Assembly: GCA_021295915.1 (NCBI GenBank)
Contig: JAGWBK010000004.1
Location: 1 to 64,000, forward strand
Direction: 5' to 3'
Origin: Dehalococcoidia bacterium
GTDB lineage: Bacteria > Chloroflexota > Dehalococcoidia > Lucifugimonadales > UBA1123
Length of the DNA: 64,000 bases
Shown here: positions 1-7,107 of the stretch, one piece after another
How the letters are laid out: every line of letters starts with the position of its first letter
How positions within the stretch are numbered: the first letter of the stretch is position 1
Notes under the pieces: generated by a model
The model's input: the letters and a program-made list of their open reading frames with translations, nothing else
What the model was told of the DNA's origin: nothing
The model's database searches: none
Program-made: the position numbers and the translations under genes

Positions 1-423
1 CATGACGAGTAAAAGGTCAAGGTTTTCGACAACATCCTCGATAGATCCAAGACTGGTGCCGGGATTCACTGCGACTCCGGCCTCCATGCCCCCATCTCTG
101 ATCAGTCCGACTGAAAGGTGAAGGTGAGGGCAAGCCTCCCTATGAACGATCAGACGGTCTGCGCCGGCGTCGCGTAATTGGTCGAAGTGATTCTCGGGTT
201 TCTCGACCATCATGTGGATCTCGAGTGGAAGGTTGGTGTGAGGTCTGATCGCCTTAACTATCGGCGGACCAAACGTGATTGGCGGCACGAAGTGTCCGTC
301 CATTACGTCGACGTGGATACAGTCAGCGCCACCCTGTTCGGCCTCGGCAACCTGTTCGCCCAATCGGGCGAAGTCGGCTGACAGAATGGACGGGGCAATC
401 TTTATTGCTCTACCGCTGTTCAA
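1..423 (-). CDS. rpe: Ribulose-phosphate 3-epimerase, N-terminal part (cut by window edge)
   Basis: Interconverts ribulose 5-phosphate and xylulose 5-phosphate in the pentose phosphate pathway. The minus-strand frame reads the family N-terminus KIAPSILSADFARLG, then HVDVMDGHFVPP (metal-binding region) and LEIHMMVEKPENHF, and is still open at base 1 with about 141 residues visible. The proposed start is TTG at 423. It has GGAGG six bases upstream and overlaps the end of argH by 14 bp, which suggests translational coupling. The codon where most Rpe proteins begin is ATA here, so the TTG start adds about six residues. The family assignment is firm; the exact start is less so. Confidence 0.88.
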   Translation of the reverse strand, partial: MNSGRAIKIAPSILSADFARLGEQVAEAEQGGADCIHVDVMDGHFVPPITFGPPIVKAIRPHTNLPLEIHMMVEKPENHFDQLRDAGADRLIVHREACPHLHLSVGLIRDGGMEAGVAVNPGTSLGSIEDVVENLDLLLVM

Positions 424-1768
424 GCTCGGCCTCCAACGTCGCTCTCGCGTCCTGGATCGCCTCCCGTACGCGTCCCTGTGCCGTACCTCCTGGAACGTCC
501 CGGGCCGCGATCGACGAGTCCACAGTGATTTCGAGGACATCAGTTTCGAAGAGTTCAGAAGTACCCTTGTACTCCTCGAGAGATAGGGCCTCAAATCCCA
601 ACCCGCGCGAGGCTGCCTGTTCAGTCAACTCAGCGACGGCACGGTACGCCTCGCGGAAGGGGACGCCCTTTGCGACAAGATAGTCTGCGATGTCAGTCGC
701 CAGAACATAGCCGCCACTCGCCGACTGTCGCAGCACTTCCACGTTTACCTCAATACCCGCAAGCATGTCGCCAAAGATTCCGAGCGTGGCCAGTATCGTG
801 TCGTGCGTGTCGAAGAAGCCTTCCTTGTCTTCCTGCATGTCCCGGTTATATGTCAGCGGCAGCCCCTTCAGCGTCGTGAGCAGCCCCATCAGGCTGCCGT
901 ACACTCTCCCAGTTTTGCCCCTTGCGATCTCAGCGAAGTCCGGGTTGCGCTTCTGCGGCATGATGCTGCTGCCGGTTGTGAACTCGTCGGGCATCCGGAT
1001 GAAACCGAATTCCTCTGAAGACCACAGCACCAACTCTTCCGACAGCCGAGAGAGGTGCATCGCGCATATCGCAGCAGCTGATTGGAAGTCGAGCAGAAAA
1101 TCCCGGTCAGAGACGGCATCCATGCTGTTGGATGAGATGCGAGAGAATCCAAGCTTATCCGCGACGAATTCGCGGTCGATGGGGTAGGGCAGTCCAGCCA
1201 ACGCCCCGCTTCCCAGCGGTAGGACGTCGGCTCGCGCGTAGGCCTGCTCGAATCGTTCGGTATCTCGGCTGAACATCTCATAGTAGGCCAGCATATGGTG
1301 AGCGAAGAGCACAGGCTGCGCGCGCTGCAGGTGCGTGTATCCAGGCATTGGTAACTTTGGATGCTCCTCAGCGAGGCTGACTAGAGCTAAGCGTACACCT
1401 TGAAGAGCGGCGACCACGTCTCGAATAGCTTCCTTGACGTACATCCGGACATCGAGCGCGATCTGGTCGTTACGCGATCTGGCAGTGTGCAACCTGAGTG
1501 CCGGTTCCCCGATCAGTTCAAAGAGCCGGCGCTCGATGTTCATGTGGATATCTTCGAGTTCCGGGCGCCACGGGAAAGTGTCCTGCTCAATCTCACTCAG
1601 GACGTTTCCCAATCCGTCGACTATTGCTTCGCAGTCTCCATGGGAGATGATTTCCTGCTTAGCAAGCATGCTGGCGTGGGCTATCGACCCGGCGATGTCC
1701 TGTCTGTACAGCCGGCGGTCGTAGTGAAGTGAGACCGTGTAGTCAGAAACGACTTCCCTGAGCCCCAT
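410..1768 (-). CDS. argH: Argininosuccinate lyase
   Basis: Last step of arginine synthesis: cleaves argininosuccinate to arginine and fumarate. The 452 residues include the fumarase/aspartase superfamily signature GSSIMPQKRNPD and the substrate-binding stretch HTARSRNDQIALD. Family length is about 455-460. The usual N-terminal WGGRF segment is absent, and reading upstream in frame does not recover it, so the protein simply starts about ten residues later than most homologs. It lies 8 bp after the MaoC gene and overlaps rpe, and is clearly in the same minus-strand transcript as the other arg genes. Confidence 0.95.
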   Translation of the reverse strand: MGLREVVSDYTVSLHYDRRLYRQDIAGSIAHASMLAKQEIISHGDCEAIVDGLGNVLSEIEQDTFPWRPELEDIHMNIERRLFELIGEPALRLHTARSRNDQIALDVRMYVKEAIRDVVAALQGVRLALVSLAEEHPKLPMPGYTHLQRAQPVLFAHHMLAYYEMFSRDTERFEQAYARADVLPLGSGALAGLPYPIDREFVADKLGFSRISSNSMDAVSDRDFLLDFQSAAAICAMHLSRLSEELVLWSSEEFGFIRMPDEFTTGSSIMPQKRNPDFAEIARGKTGRVYGSLMGLLTTLKGLPLTYNRDMQEDKEGFFDTHDTILATLGIFGDMLAGIEVNVEVLRQSASGGYVLATDIADYLVAKGVPFREAYRAVAELTEQAASRGLGFEALSLEEYKGTSELFETDVLEITVDSSIAARDVPGGTAQGRVREAIQDARATLEAELEQR

Positions 1769-1776
1769 GGCAGACT

Positions 1777-2247
1777 TCAGTCCGGGCGCTTCGGGACCAG
1801 GAACGTGCGTCTCATTGTCAGGATCTGCTCGTCCCTCTGGTTGCGGCCGCGTGTTTCAATGTACACGAGTCCCCGGTCAGGCCTTGAGTTCGATTCCCTG
1901 ACGTCGAGAATCTCGCTCTCCGCGTACACAGTGTCGCCGTGGAATGTAGGGCCCGTGTGCACAATCTTCTCGTACTCGAGGTTTGCAATCGCCTTGCCGG
2001 ACATCTCCGGCACGCTCATTCCTACTACGAGACTCAGGACGAGCGCGCCGTTGACGAGAATCTTGCCATGTTGGTGCTCAGACATGTACTGTTCATCGAT
2101 GTGCAGCGGATTGTGGTTCATTGTGAGCAGCGAAAACAGGTGGTTGTCCATCTCTGTAATCGTCTTGCCGGGCCAGTGCTTGTGAATGTCGCCTGGAACG
2201 AAGTCCTCCAGGTAGCCTCCGAATGTATCTCGTCTGTCGTGAATCAT
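1777..2247 (-). CDS. MaoC-like hot-dog hydratase/dehydratase
   Basis: A 156-residue single hot-dog domain of the MaoC type, a family that hydrates enoyl-CoA or related unsaturated thioesters. The catalytic region reads NHNPLHIDEQYMSEHQHGKILVNGALVLSL, matching the Asp/His hydratase motif in which N-x-x-H-x-D is followed by a conserved GxL-hot-dog helix. The gene follows an acyl-CoA dehydrogenase, so hydrating that enzyme's enoyl-CoA product is a reasonable inference, but the chain length and substrate cannot be read from the sequence. It sits between the dehydrogenase (gap 51 bp) and argH (gap 8 bp). Confidence 0.85.
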   Translation of the reverse strand: MIHDRRDTFGGYLEDFVPGDIHKHWPGKTITEMDNHLFSLLTMNHNPLHIDEQYMSEHQHGKILVNGALVLSLVVGMSVPEMSGKAIANLEYEKIVHTGPTFHGDTVYAESEILDVRESNSRPDRGLVYIETRGRNQRDEQILTMRRTFLVPKRPD

Positions 2248-2298
2248 GCTTCCTTCTCAGCTTGGTTGGACTTCATCTCAGGGACTCTCAGCAGCCGG

Positions 2299-3459
2299 CT
2301 AGACCGCGTATCTCTCTAGTAGCCGCCTTGCGATGAGCAACTGCTGGATTTCGTTTGTGCCCTCTCCGATAATCATGAGGGGGGCGTCACGATAGTATCT
2401 TTCTACGTCGAAGTCCTTGATGTAGCCATATCCGCCGTGGATTCTCATGGCCTCCATAGCGACCTCTCCACAGGTCTCCGATGCGAACAGCTTTGCCATT
2501 CCGACCTCAAGGTCCACGCGCTCACCAGCATCCTTCTTGGCGGCTGCGTCATACGTAAGCAGCCTGGCAGCCTGGATCTTGGTTGCCATGTCGGCCAGTT
2601 TGATCTGAATGGCCTGGTGCTGCGCAATTGGCTGTCCAAACGCCTCGCGCTGCTGAGCGTATCGAATCGCCGCCTCGAAGGCCGCGGTCGCAACGCCTAC
2701 TGCACGTGCCGCTACATTAATGCGGCCACCTTCCAGCCCAGACATCACATGCCTGAAACCCGAACCTTCGACTTCTCCAATGAGGTTTTCTGTTCCAACC
2801 CGGCAGTCGTCGAAGATGAGCTCAGACGAGTCCAGACCCCTGTAGCCGAGCTTGTCGAGATGCTGGCCTACTTTGATCCCCTCATTGGGTTTTTCGACGA
2901 AGAAGCAGCTCATGCCACGGTGACGCGGCTGAGCGTCCGGGTTAGTCTTAGCGAGCACCGCAAAGGCGTTTCCGTGTTCAGCATTCGTGATGAACATCTT
3001 GGTGCCGCGTATGACGTATTCCTCACCGTCCTGCGTCGCAGTGGTGCTGATGTTCTGCACGTCGCTGCCAGCCTCGGGCTCCGTGAGCGCGAGGCCGCCT
3101 CTTAGTTCGCCGCTGGCCAGGCGGGGTAGAATCCGCTCCTTCTGCTCATCGGTGCCGTTGTTGGTCACAATGTGGGCCAGGACGTGATGTGTCCCGATGA
3201 TTCCACTTACGCTCATCCAGCCCCGGCTGAGTTCCTCGAAGATCACCGCGAAAGTTGTGTAATCAAGTCCGAGCCCACCATACTCCTCTGGAATCGTGAT
3301 ACCGAACAGACCCATCTCGCGCATGGGATCGATCAGTTCCTGGGGGTAGATGTCCAGATTGTCATATTGCTGCGCGATTGGTTCTACTTCACGTCGGACG
3401 AAATCCCTGACAAGAGTGGTGACCTGATTTCTGATTTCTGATTTTGCCGCTGTTGCCAT
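2299..3459 (-). CDS. Acyl-CoA dehydrogenase
   Basis: FAD enzyme that introduces an alpha-beta double bond into an acyl-CoA, passing electrons to ETF. It has the three-part fold of the family: an N-terminal helical domain, the FAD signature GLALTEPEAGSDVQN, and a C-terminal domain with GGYGYIKDFDVERYYRDA followed by the catalytic glutamate in IIGEGTNEIQ. The ATG at 3459 (386 aa) is chosen because GAGGG lies just upstream; the longer open frame to 3510 would run into the previous gene. The canonical catalytic Glu argues for ordinary dehydrogenase chemistry (short or branched chain). It lies 10 bp behind a kinase-like gene. Confidence 0.93.
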   Translation of the reverse strand: MATAAKSEIRNQVTTLVRDFVRREVEPIAQQYDNLDIYPQELIDPMREMGLFGITIPEEYGGLGLDYTTFAVIFEELSRGWMSVSGIIGTHHVLAHIVTNNGTDEQKERILPRLASGELRGGLALTEPEAGSDVQNISTTATQDGEEYVIRGTKMFITNAEHGNAFAVLAKTNPDAQPRHRGMSCFFVEKPNEGIKVGQHLDKLGYRGLDSSELIFDDCRVGTENLIGEVEGSGFRHVMSGLEGGRINVAARAVGVATAAFEAAIRYAQQREAFGQPIAQHQAIQIKLADMATKIQAARLLTYDAAAKKDAGERVDLEVGMAKLFASETCGEVAMEAMRIHGGYGYIKDFDVERYYRDAPLMIIGEGTNEIQQLLIARRLLERYAV

Positions 3460-3469
3460 GCGAGTCCCT

Positions 3470-4540
3470 CTAACTGTTGGGCGAGACGCGATCCAGGAGA
3501 TCGATCGCACGATTTTCTTCCAATGACGACCACAAACGAGACATCACTAGGTTAGCTAACTGTAAGCCTCGACCCTCACTGAAGTCCAGAGCCGCTCCGA
3601 TTATTCCGACGAATGAAACCACGTCCAGTAGTGCCCAGCGAAAGTCCTCCAGGCATTCAGACATACCGTAGCCCTTTACACCCTGTGACGCGAGGGTCTC
3701 GACATACAAGTCGAGCAGCTCGTTCTGGTGCTGACGGCCTGTCTCCTCGTCTAGAGACGTGGATATGAAGTAGGCGAGGTCGTACGCGGCGCGTCCTTCA
3801 CGGACGGCCTGCCAGTCGATGAGTTTCACGGTGTCTGCGTCAAAGAAGGCGTTGTCGGCGCGAACGTCGCCATGGAGTAGTGTGGTAGGCGAGGCCCCTA
3901 GCCGATTCCTGATTGTGCCTATGAACGGTTGGATGAATTCGGCGGTATCCAATAGTCCCTGTGGAACTGTCAAGGCCGACTCACGAACACGACCCCATGA
4001 TGCGCTGTGCATACGCCTTGAAATACTCGCCTCGTAATCGAACTTTCGAACTCCCAGTGGAGAGTCGTCCCTGCCGCCCTCCCAGAACTTGGCGTGCAGT
4101 CCTGCCAGGGCGCTCACAATCATCCTCGCCTGTTTGGGTGTGCAGCCTTCGATTTGGTCGCCAGCCTCCATCCCGGTCAAGTCCTCAAGGAGCAGGCAGA
4201 CCGAGCCACTGTCGTCATCGTAGTCATAGTAGTGTGCCCTGGGAGCTACTCTCGCATGCCCGGCCAGTCTGGCATAGAAATCTGCTTCTGATTGATATAT
4301 GCCTAGCTGTGTTAGCAGCTCATGCGTGGACGGATGTGTGGAGACGGTTTTCCAAATCAGCGTTTCTGGTAGAACACTTGCCTCAGTAGAAGCGTGCGGA
4401 TTCAGGTGTACCCTGTATATGGAACCCGCGAAGCCAGAGCCGACACCAATCGGTTCGACCCTGAAGTCCGCTACGTCTGCACTGAGAACTTCACTCAGCC
4501 ACGCAGGGGTCAATTCGGATGGTCGAGTAGGAAATCCCAT
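3470..4540 (-). CDS. Aminoglycoside-phosphotransferase-fold small-molecule kinase
   Basis: A 356-residue kinase-like protein of the APH/CHK superfamily. It shows the catalytic loop LLHGDVRADNAFF (HxDxxxxN type) and the metal-binding IDWQAV segment (DFG equivalent), followed by a helical tail. The start at 4540 is chosen for its GGGAG box; the frame is open further, but only through argG sequence. The family phosphorylates alcohols or sugars (choline, ecdysteroids, macrolides, 4-hydroxyacyl-CoAs). Being followed directly by an acyl-CoA dehydrogenase and a MaoC hydratase, it could act on a hydroxyacyl substrate, as in the human ACAD10/11 fusions and the Pseudomonas lva pathway. That is inference; the substrate is unknown. 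Confidence 0.8.
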   Translation of the reverse strand: MGFPTRPSELTPAWLSEVLSADVADFRVEPIGVGSGFAGSIYRVHLNPHASTEASVLPETLIWKTVSTHPSTHELLTQLGIYQSEADFYARLAGHARVAPRAHYYDYDDDSGSVCLLLEDLTGMEAGDQIEGCTPKQARMIVSALAGLHAKFWEGGRDDSPLGVRKFDYEASISRRMHSASWGRVRESALTVPQGLLDTAEFIQPFIGTIRNRLGASPTTLLHGDVRADNAFFDADTVKLIDWQAVREGRAAYDLAYFISTSLDEETGRQHQNELLDLYVETLASQGVKGYGMSECLEDFRWALLDVVSFVGIIGAALDFSEGRGLQLANLVMSRLWSSLEENRAIDLLDRVSPNS

Positions 4541-4568
4541 TACTATACTGCTCCCAGACCGGAACGGC

Positions 4569-5831
4569 TCAGTGTCCAGTGCCCGCCTGTTGTCGCTTCC
4601 CCAGGTTCTTAGCTGAAATCCCAAGAACCTTGAGGAATCCCTCGGCGTCGGTATGGTCGTAAGTACCCATCGCCTCCATTGAGCTGTCATCGGTGTACAG
4701 CGAGTGAGGCATCGCTTCCGAGGTATCCTCTGCGGTGTCGAAGTATACGTTCCCGCGATGTAGCCGCAGAGTGATTGTGCCTGTCGCCAGTTGTGTTATC
4801 GGCTCTAGGGCAGCCAGCGCAGCCCGCGTTGCCAAATCCAGCCAGTATCCCTGGTAAATCTGTACGCTGATTACCTTTGACAGATGTTCGTACAGCTCCC
4901 GGGCGCGCCTATCGAGTACGAATTGGAGGAGAAACTCGTAGCTCTGTCCCAGCAGTTCCATACCAGGTGACTCGTAGATACCTCTCGACTTTACGCCAAC
5001 GAATCGGTTCTCAACCACGTGTGTGCCGATTCCGACACCGTGTGCTCCTGCAATCCTGTTGGCGGTCTCGATAACCTCTTCGAGGCTTAGATTCTCGCCG
5101 TTCAGTGCCACCGGAATTCCGTGCTCCCACCTGAGGGTCACCAGTTCCGTTCTGTCAGGGGCGTCCCAGGGCCACACTCCCATCCCTGGTTCCACGAATG
5201 TCGGCGAGATCGTCACGTCCTCAAGGTCGCCTGCCTCGTGGGTAAGACCGAGGAAATTCGCGTCAGTCGAGTACCTGGATTCGCGTGCGGGCCTGATGGG
5301 AAGCCCGTTAGCCTCGCAGTACTCGATCATCTGCTGCCGTCCGGGGAACTGCTCGATGAACTCTGGGTCTCTCCAGGGAGCGTAGACCTCTGTCTCAGGA
5401 TCGATCATGTTGGAGGCAAGCTGAAATCTGACCTGGTCGTTTCCCCGGCCTGTGGCACCGTGGAACATCACATTGATGTCCCGCTCTTGGAGCTCAGCCA
5501 GAATCGCCTCCACCGTTACGGGACGGGCGATGCCTGTTGTATTCCAGTAGCCCCCTTCGTACCGGGCCTGAGACTGGATGACCCTTAGGCCTGCTTCCGC
5601 AAGTGCTGCTCTGCCTGGAACGATAGCCGCTCCTGCCGCACCACAGCCCAGCATTCTGTCCGCTATGGCAGAGAGGTTCTCCTCGTCCGGCTGGCCGAGA
5701 TCGACCGTGAACGCTTGTACTTCGAAACCCTTATCTCTAAGCCAGTGGGTTACAGTGCAGCTATCGAGACCGCCAGATACGGCCCCCCCGACGACGGTTA
5801 CACTCTTCTCTCTCAGCTCCCGCCAGTTCAT
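4569..5831 (-). CDS. argG: Argininosuccinate synthase
   Basis: ATP-dependent ligation of citrulline and aspartate, the penultimate arginine step. The 420 residues contain the PP-loop motif SGGLDSC near residue 20, GATGRGNDQVRF (ATP/citrulline site), RYSTDANFLG, and VENRFVGVKSRGIYESPG, all typical of ArgG. The ATG is preceded by AAGGAAG. The gene is 84 bp downstream of argD; that gap holds a hairpin. The end is followed after 28 bp by the kinase gene. Confidence 0.96.
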   Translation of the reverse strand: MNWRELREKSVTVVGGAVSGGLDSCTVTHWLRDKGFEVQAFTVDLGQPDEENLSAIADRMLGCGAAGAAIVPGRAALAEAGLRVIQSQARYEGGYWNTTGIARPVTVEAILAELQERDINVMFHGATGRGNDQVRFQLASNMIDPETEVYAPWRDPEFIEQFPGRQQMIEYCEANGLPIRPARESRYSTDANFLGLTHEAGDLEDVTISPTFVEPGMGVWPWDAPDRTELVTLRWEHGIPVALNGENLSLEEVIETANRIAGAHGVGIGTHVVENRFVGVKSRGIYESPGMELLGQSYEFLLQFVLDRRARELYEHLSKVISVQIYQGYWLDLATRAALAALEPITQLATGTITLRLHRGNVYFDTAEDTSEAMPHSLYTDDSSMEAMGTYDHTDAEGFLKVLGISAKNLGKRQQAGTGH

Positions 5832-5868
5832 AGTGGCCCTTACTTCCTTGTGTCTTTTTGTACATGAA

Positions 5869-5901
5869 GAGAGGGCGCCCGTAGATCCCGAACGCCCTCT
5901 C
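5869..5901. other. Hairpin between argD and argG
   Basis: GAGAGGGCG at 5869-5877 is perfectly complementary to CGCCCTCTC at 5893-5901, a 9-bp stem with a 15-nt loop. No T-run follows on either strand, so it does not look like an intrinsic terminator. It may be an mRNA processing or attenuation element that tunes argG relative to the upstream arg genes. The structure is seen; the role is a guess. Confidence 0.4.
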
Positions 5902-5915
5902 AGCTTTCAACTCAG

Positions 5916-7106
5916 TTAGCTACTTACAGCGCCTATAGCCGCATCCAGCCTCTCCATCGCCTGGTCGATCTCCTCTTTGGAGACCGTCAGCGGCGGCATC
6001 AGCCGAACTGCATTGGGCCTGAGAGGGTTGGTGAGCAAACCTTCGGCATTGCAGTTGGCCACCACGTCGGGAGCAATGTCTGACTCGAACAGTACGGCCC
6101 ACAGCAGTCCCATTCCGCGCACTTCCTGGATCTGACTGTACTTGGACTGAAGATTCGCAAGGCCTTCAGCCATGTGTGTCTCCATTGCGGCGGCGTTTCC
6201 GGATACGTCGTTGTCGATGATGTACTTGGTGGATGCGTAAGCAGCCGCGCAGGTCAGCGCGTTGCCGCCAAACGTCGAGCCGTGGTCGCCGGGCTCGAAC
6301 GCACAAGCCTCGTCCTTGGCCATGAACGCACCAATCGGCACGCCACCACCAAGTCCCTTGGCCAGCGTCATGATGTCCGGCTCAACACCGAACCGTTCGT
6401 ATCCGAACAGGGATCCCAACCGACCCATTCCAGTCTGGACCTCGTCGAAGATCAGCAGCAGACCCTCCCGGTCGCAGAGCTCTCTGACGTTCTCCAGGTA
6501 GCCTTCAGGCGGGATGTTGACGCCGCCCTCAGCCTGAACAGGTTCGACCATCACAGCGACCGTATTGTCTGTGATGGATCCCCGCAACTCTTCGATGTCT
6601 CCGAATTCGACGTGGGAGAACCCCGGAGGAATTGGCTGGAACAGTTCCTGGTAGTGGGGCTGCCCTGTGGCGGACACGTTGGCCATTGTGCGGCCATGGA
6701 ACGAATTCAGAGCAGTTACGATCTCGAACGCGCCATCCTTGTTTTTCGCTCCGTGCCTGCGGGCAAGCTTCATTGCTCCCTCATTGGCCTCGGCCCCGCT
6801 GTTGCAGAAGAAGACCTTGTCCAGCGCAGAGTTCTCAACCAGTATCTCCGCAAGCTGAAGTTGCGGAATCGTGTAGAACTGATTGGATGTCTGGAGCAGG
6901 GTCCTGGCCTGCTCTGCAATAGCGTCTGCAATCGCCTCGTTTGCGTGACCAGCGTTGTTGACAGCCCATCCTGAGGTGAAGTCCAGGTACTCCTTGCCGT
7001 CTACATCCCATACCTTAGTGCCATCGCCCTTGACGATTACGACGGGCTGCCGGCGCACTACGAACATGTAGTACTTGCTCTCTACTTCTGTCCAATTGGT
7101 TGTCAC
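5916..7106 (-). CDS. argD: Acetylornithine aminotransferase
   Basis: PLP-dependent class III aminotransferase that converts N-acetylglutamate semialdehyde to N-acetylornithine. Visible are FFCNSGAEANEGAMKLAR (PLP-phosphate site), LLIFDEVQTGMGR (cofactor Asp) and the PLP lysine in MTLAKGLGGGVPIGA, then HGSTFGGNAL. Two GTG starts are possible, 7115 and 7106. The second is preferred because GGAGG of the UPF0182 stop region sits eight bases upstream of it. Either way it overlaps the end of the UPF0182 gene, so the two are probably translationally coupled. Confidence 0.94.
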   Translation of the reverse strand: MTTNWTEVESKYYMFVVRRQPVVIVKGDGTKVWDVDGKEYLDFTSGWAVNNAGHANEAIADAIAEQARTLLQTSNQFYTIPQLQLAEILVENSALDKVFFCNSGAEANEGAMKLARRHGAKNKDGAFEIVTALNSFHGRTMANVSATGQPHYQELFQPIPPGFSHVEFGDIEELRGSITDNTVAVMVEPVQAEGGVNIPPEGYLENVRELCDREGLLLIFDEVQTGMGRLGSLFGYERFGVEPDIMTLAKGLGGGVPIGAFMAKDEACAFEPGDHGSTFGGNALTCAAAYASTKYIIDNDVSGNAAAMETHMAEGLANLQSKYSQIQEVRGMGLLWAVLFESDIAPDVVANCNAEGLLTNPLRPNAVRLMPPLTVSKEEIDQAMERLDAAIGAVSS

Positions 7107-7107
7107 G

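Noticed and set aside
397-408. ATA or ATT as start of rpe
   Set aside because: A TTG at 423 with a perfect GGAGG site is available and gives a small, acceptable extension.
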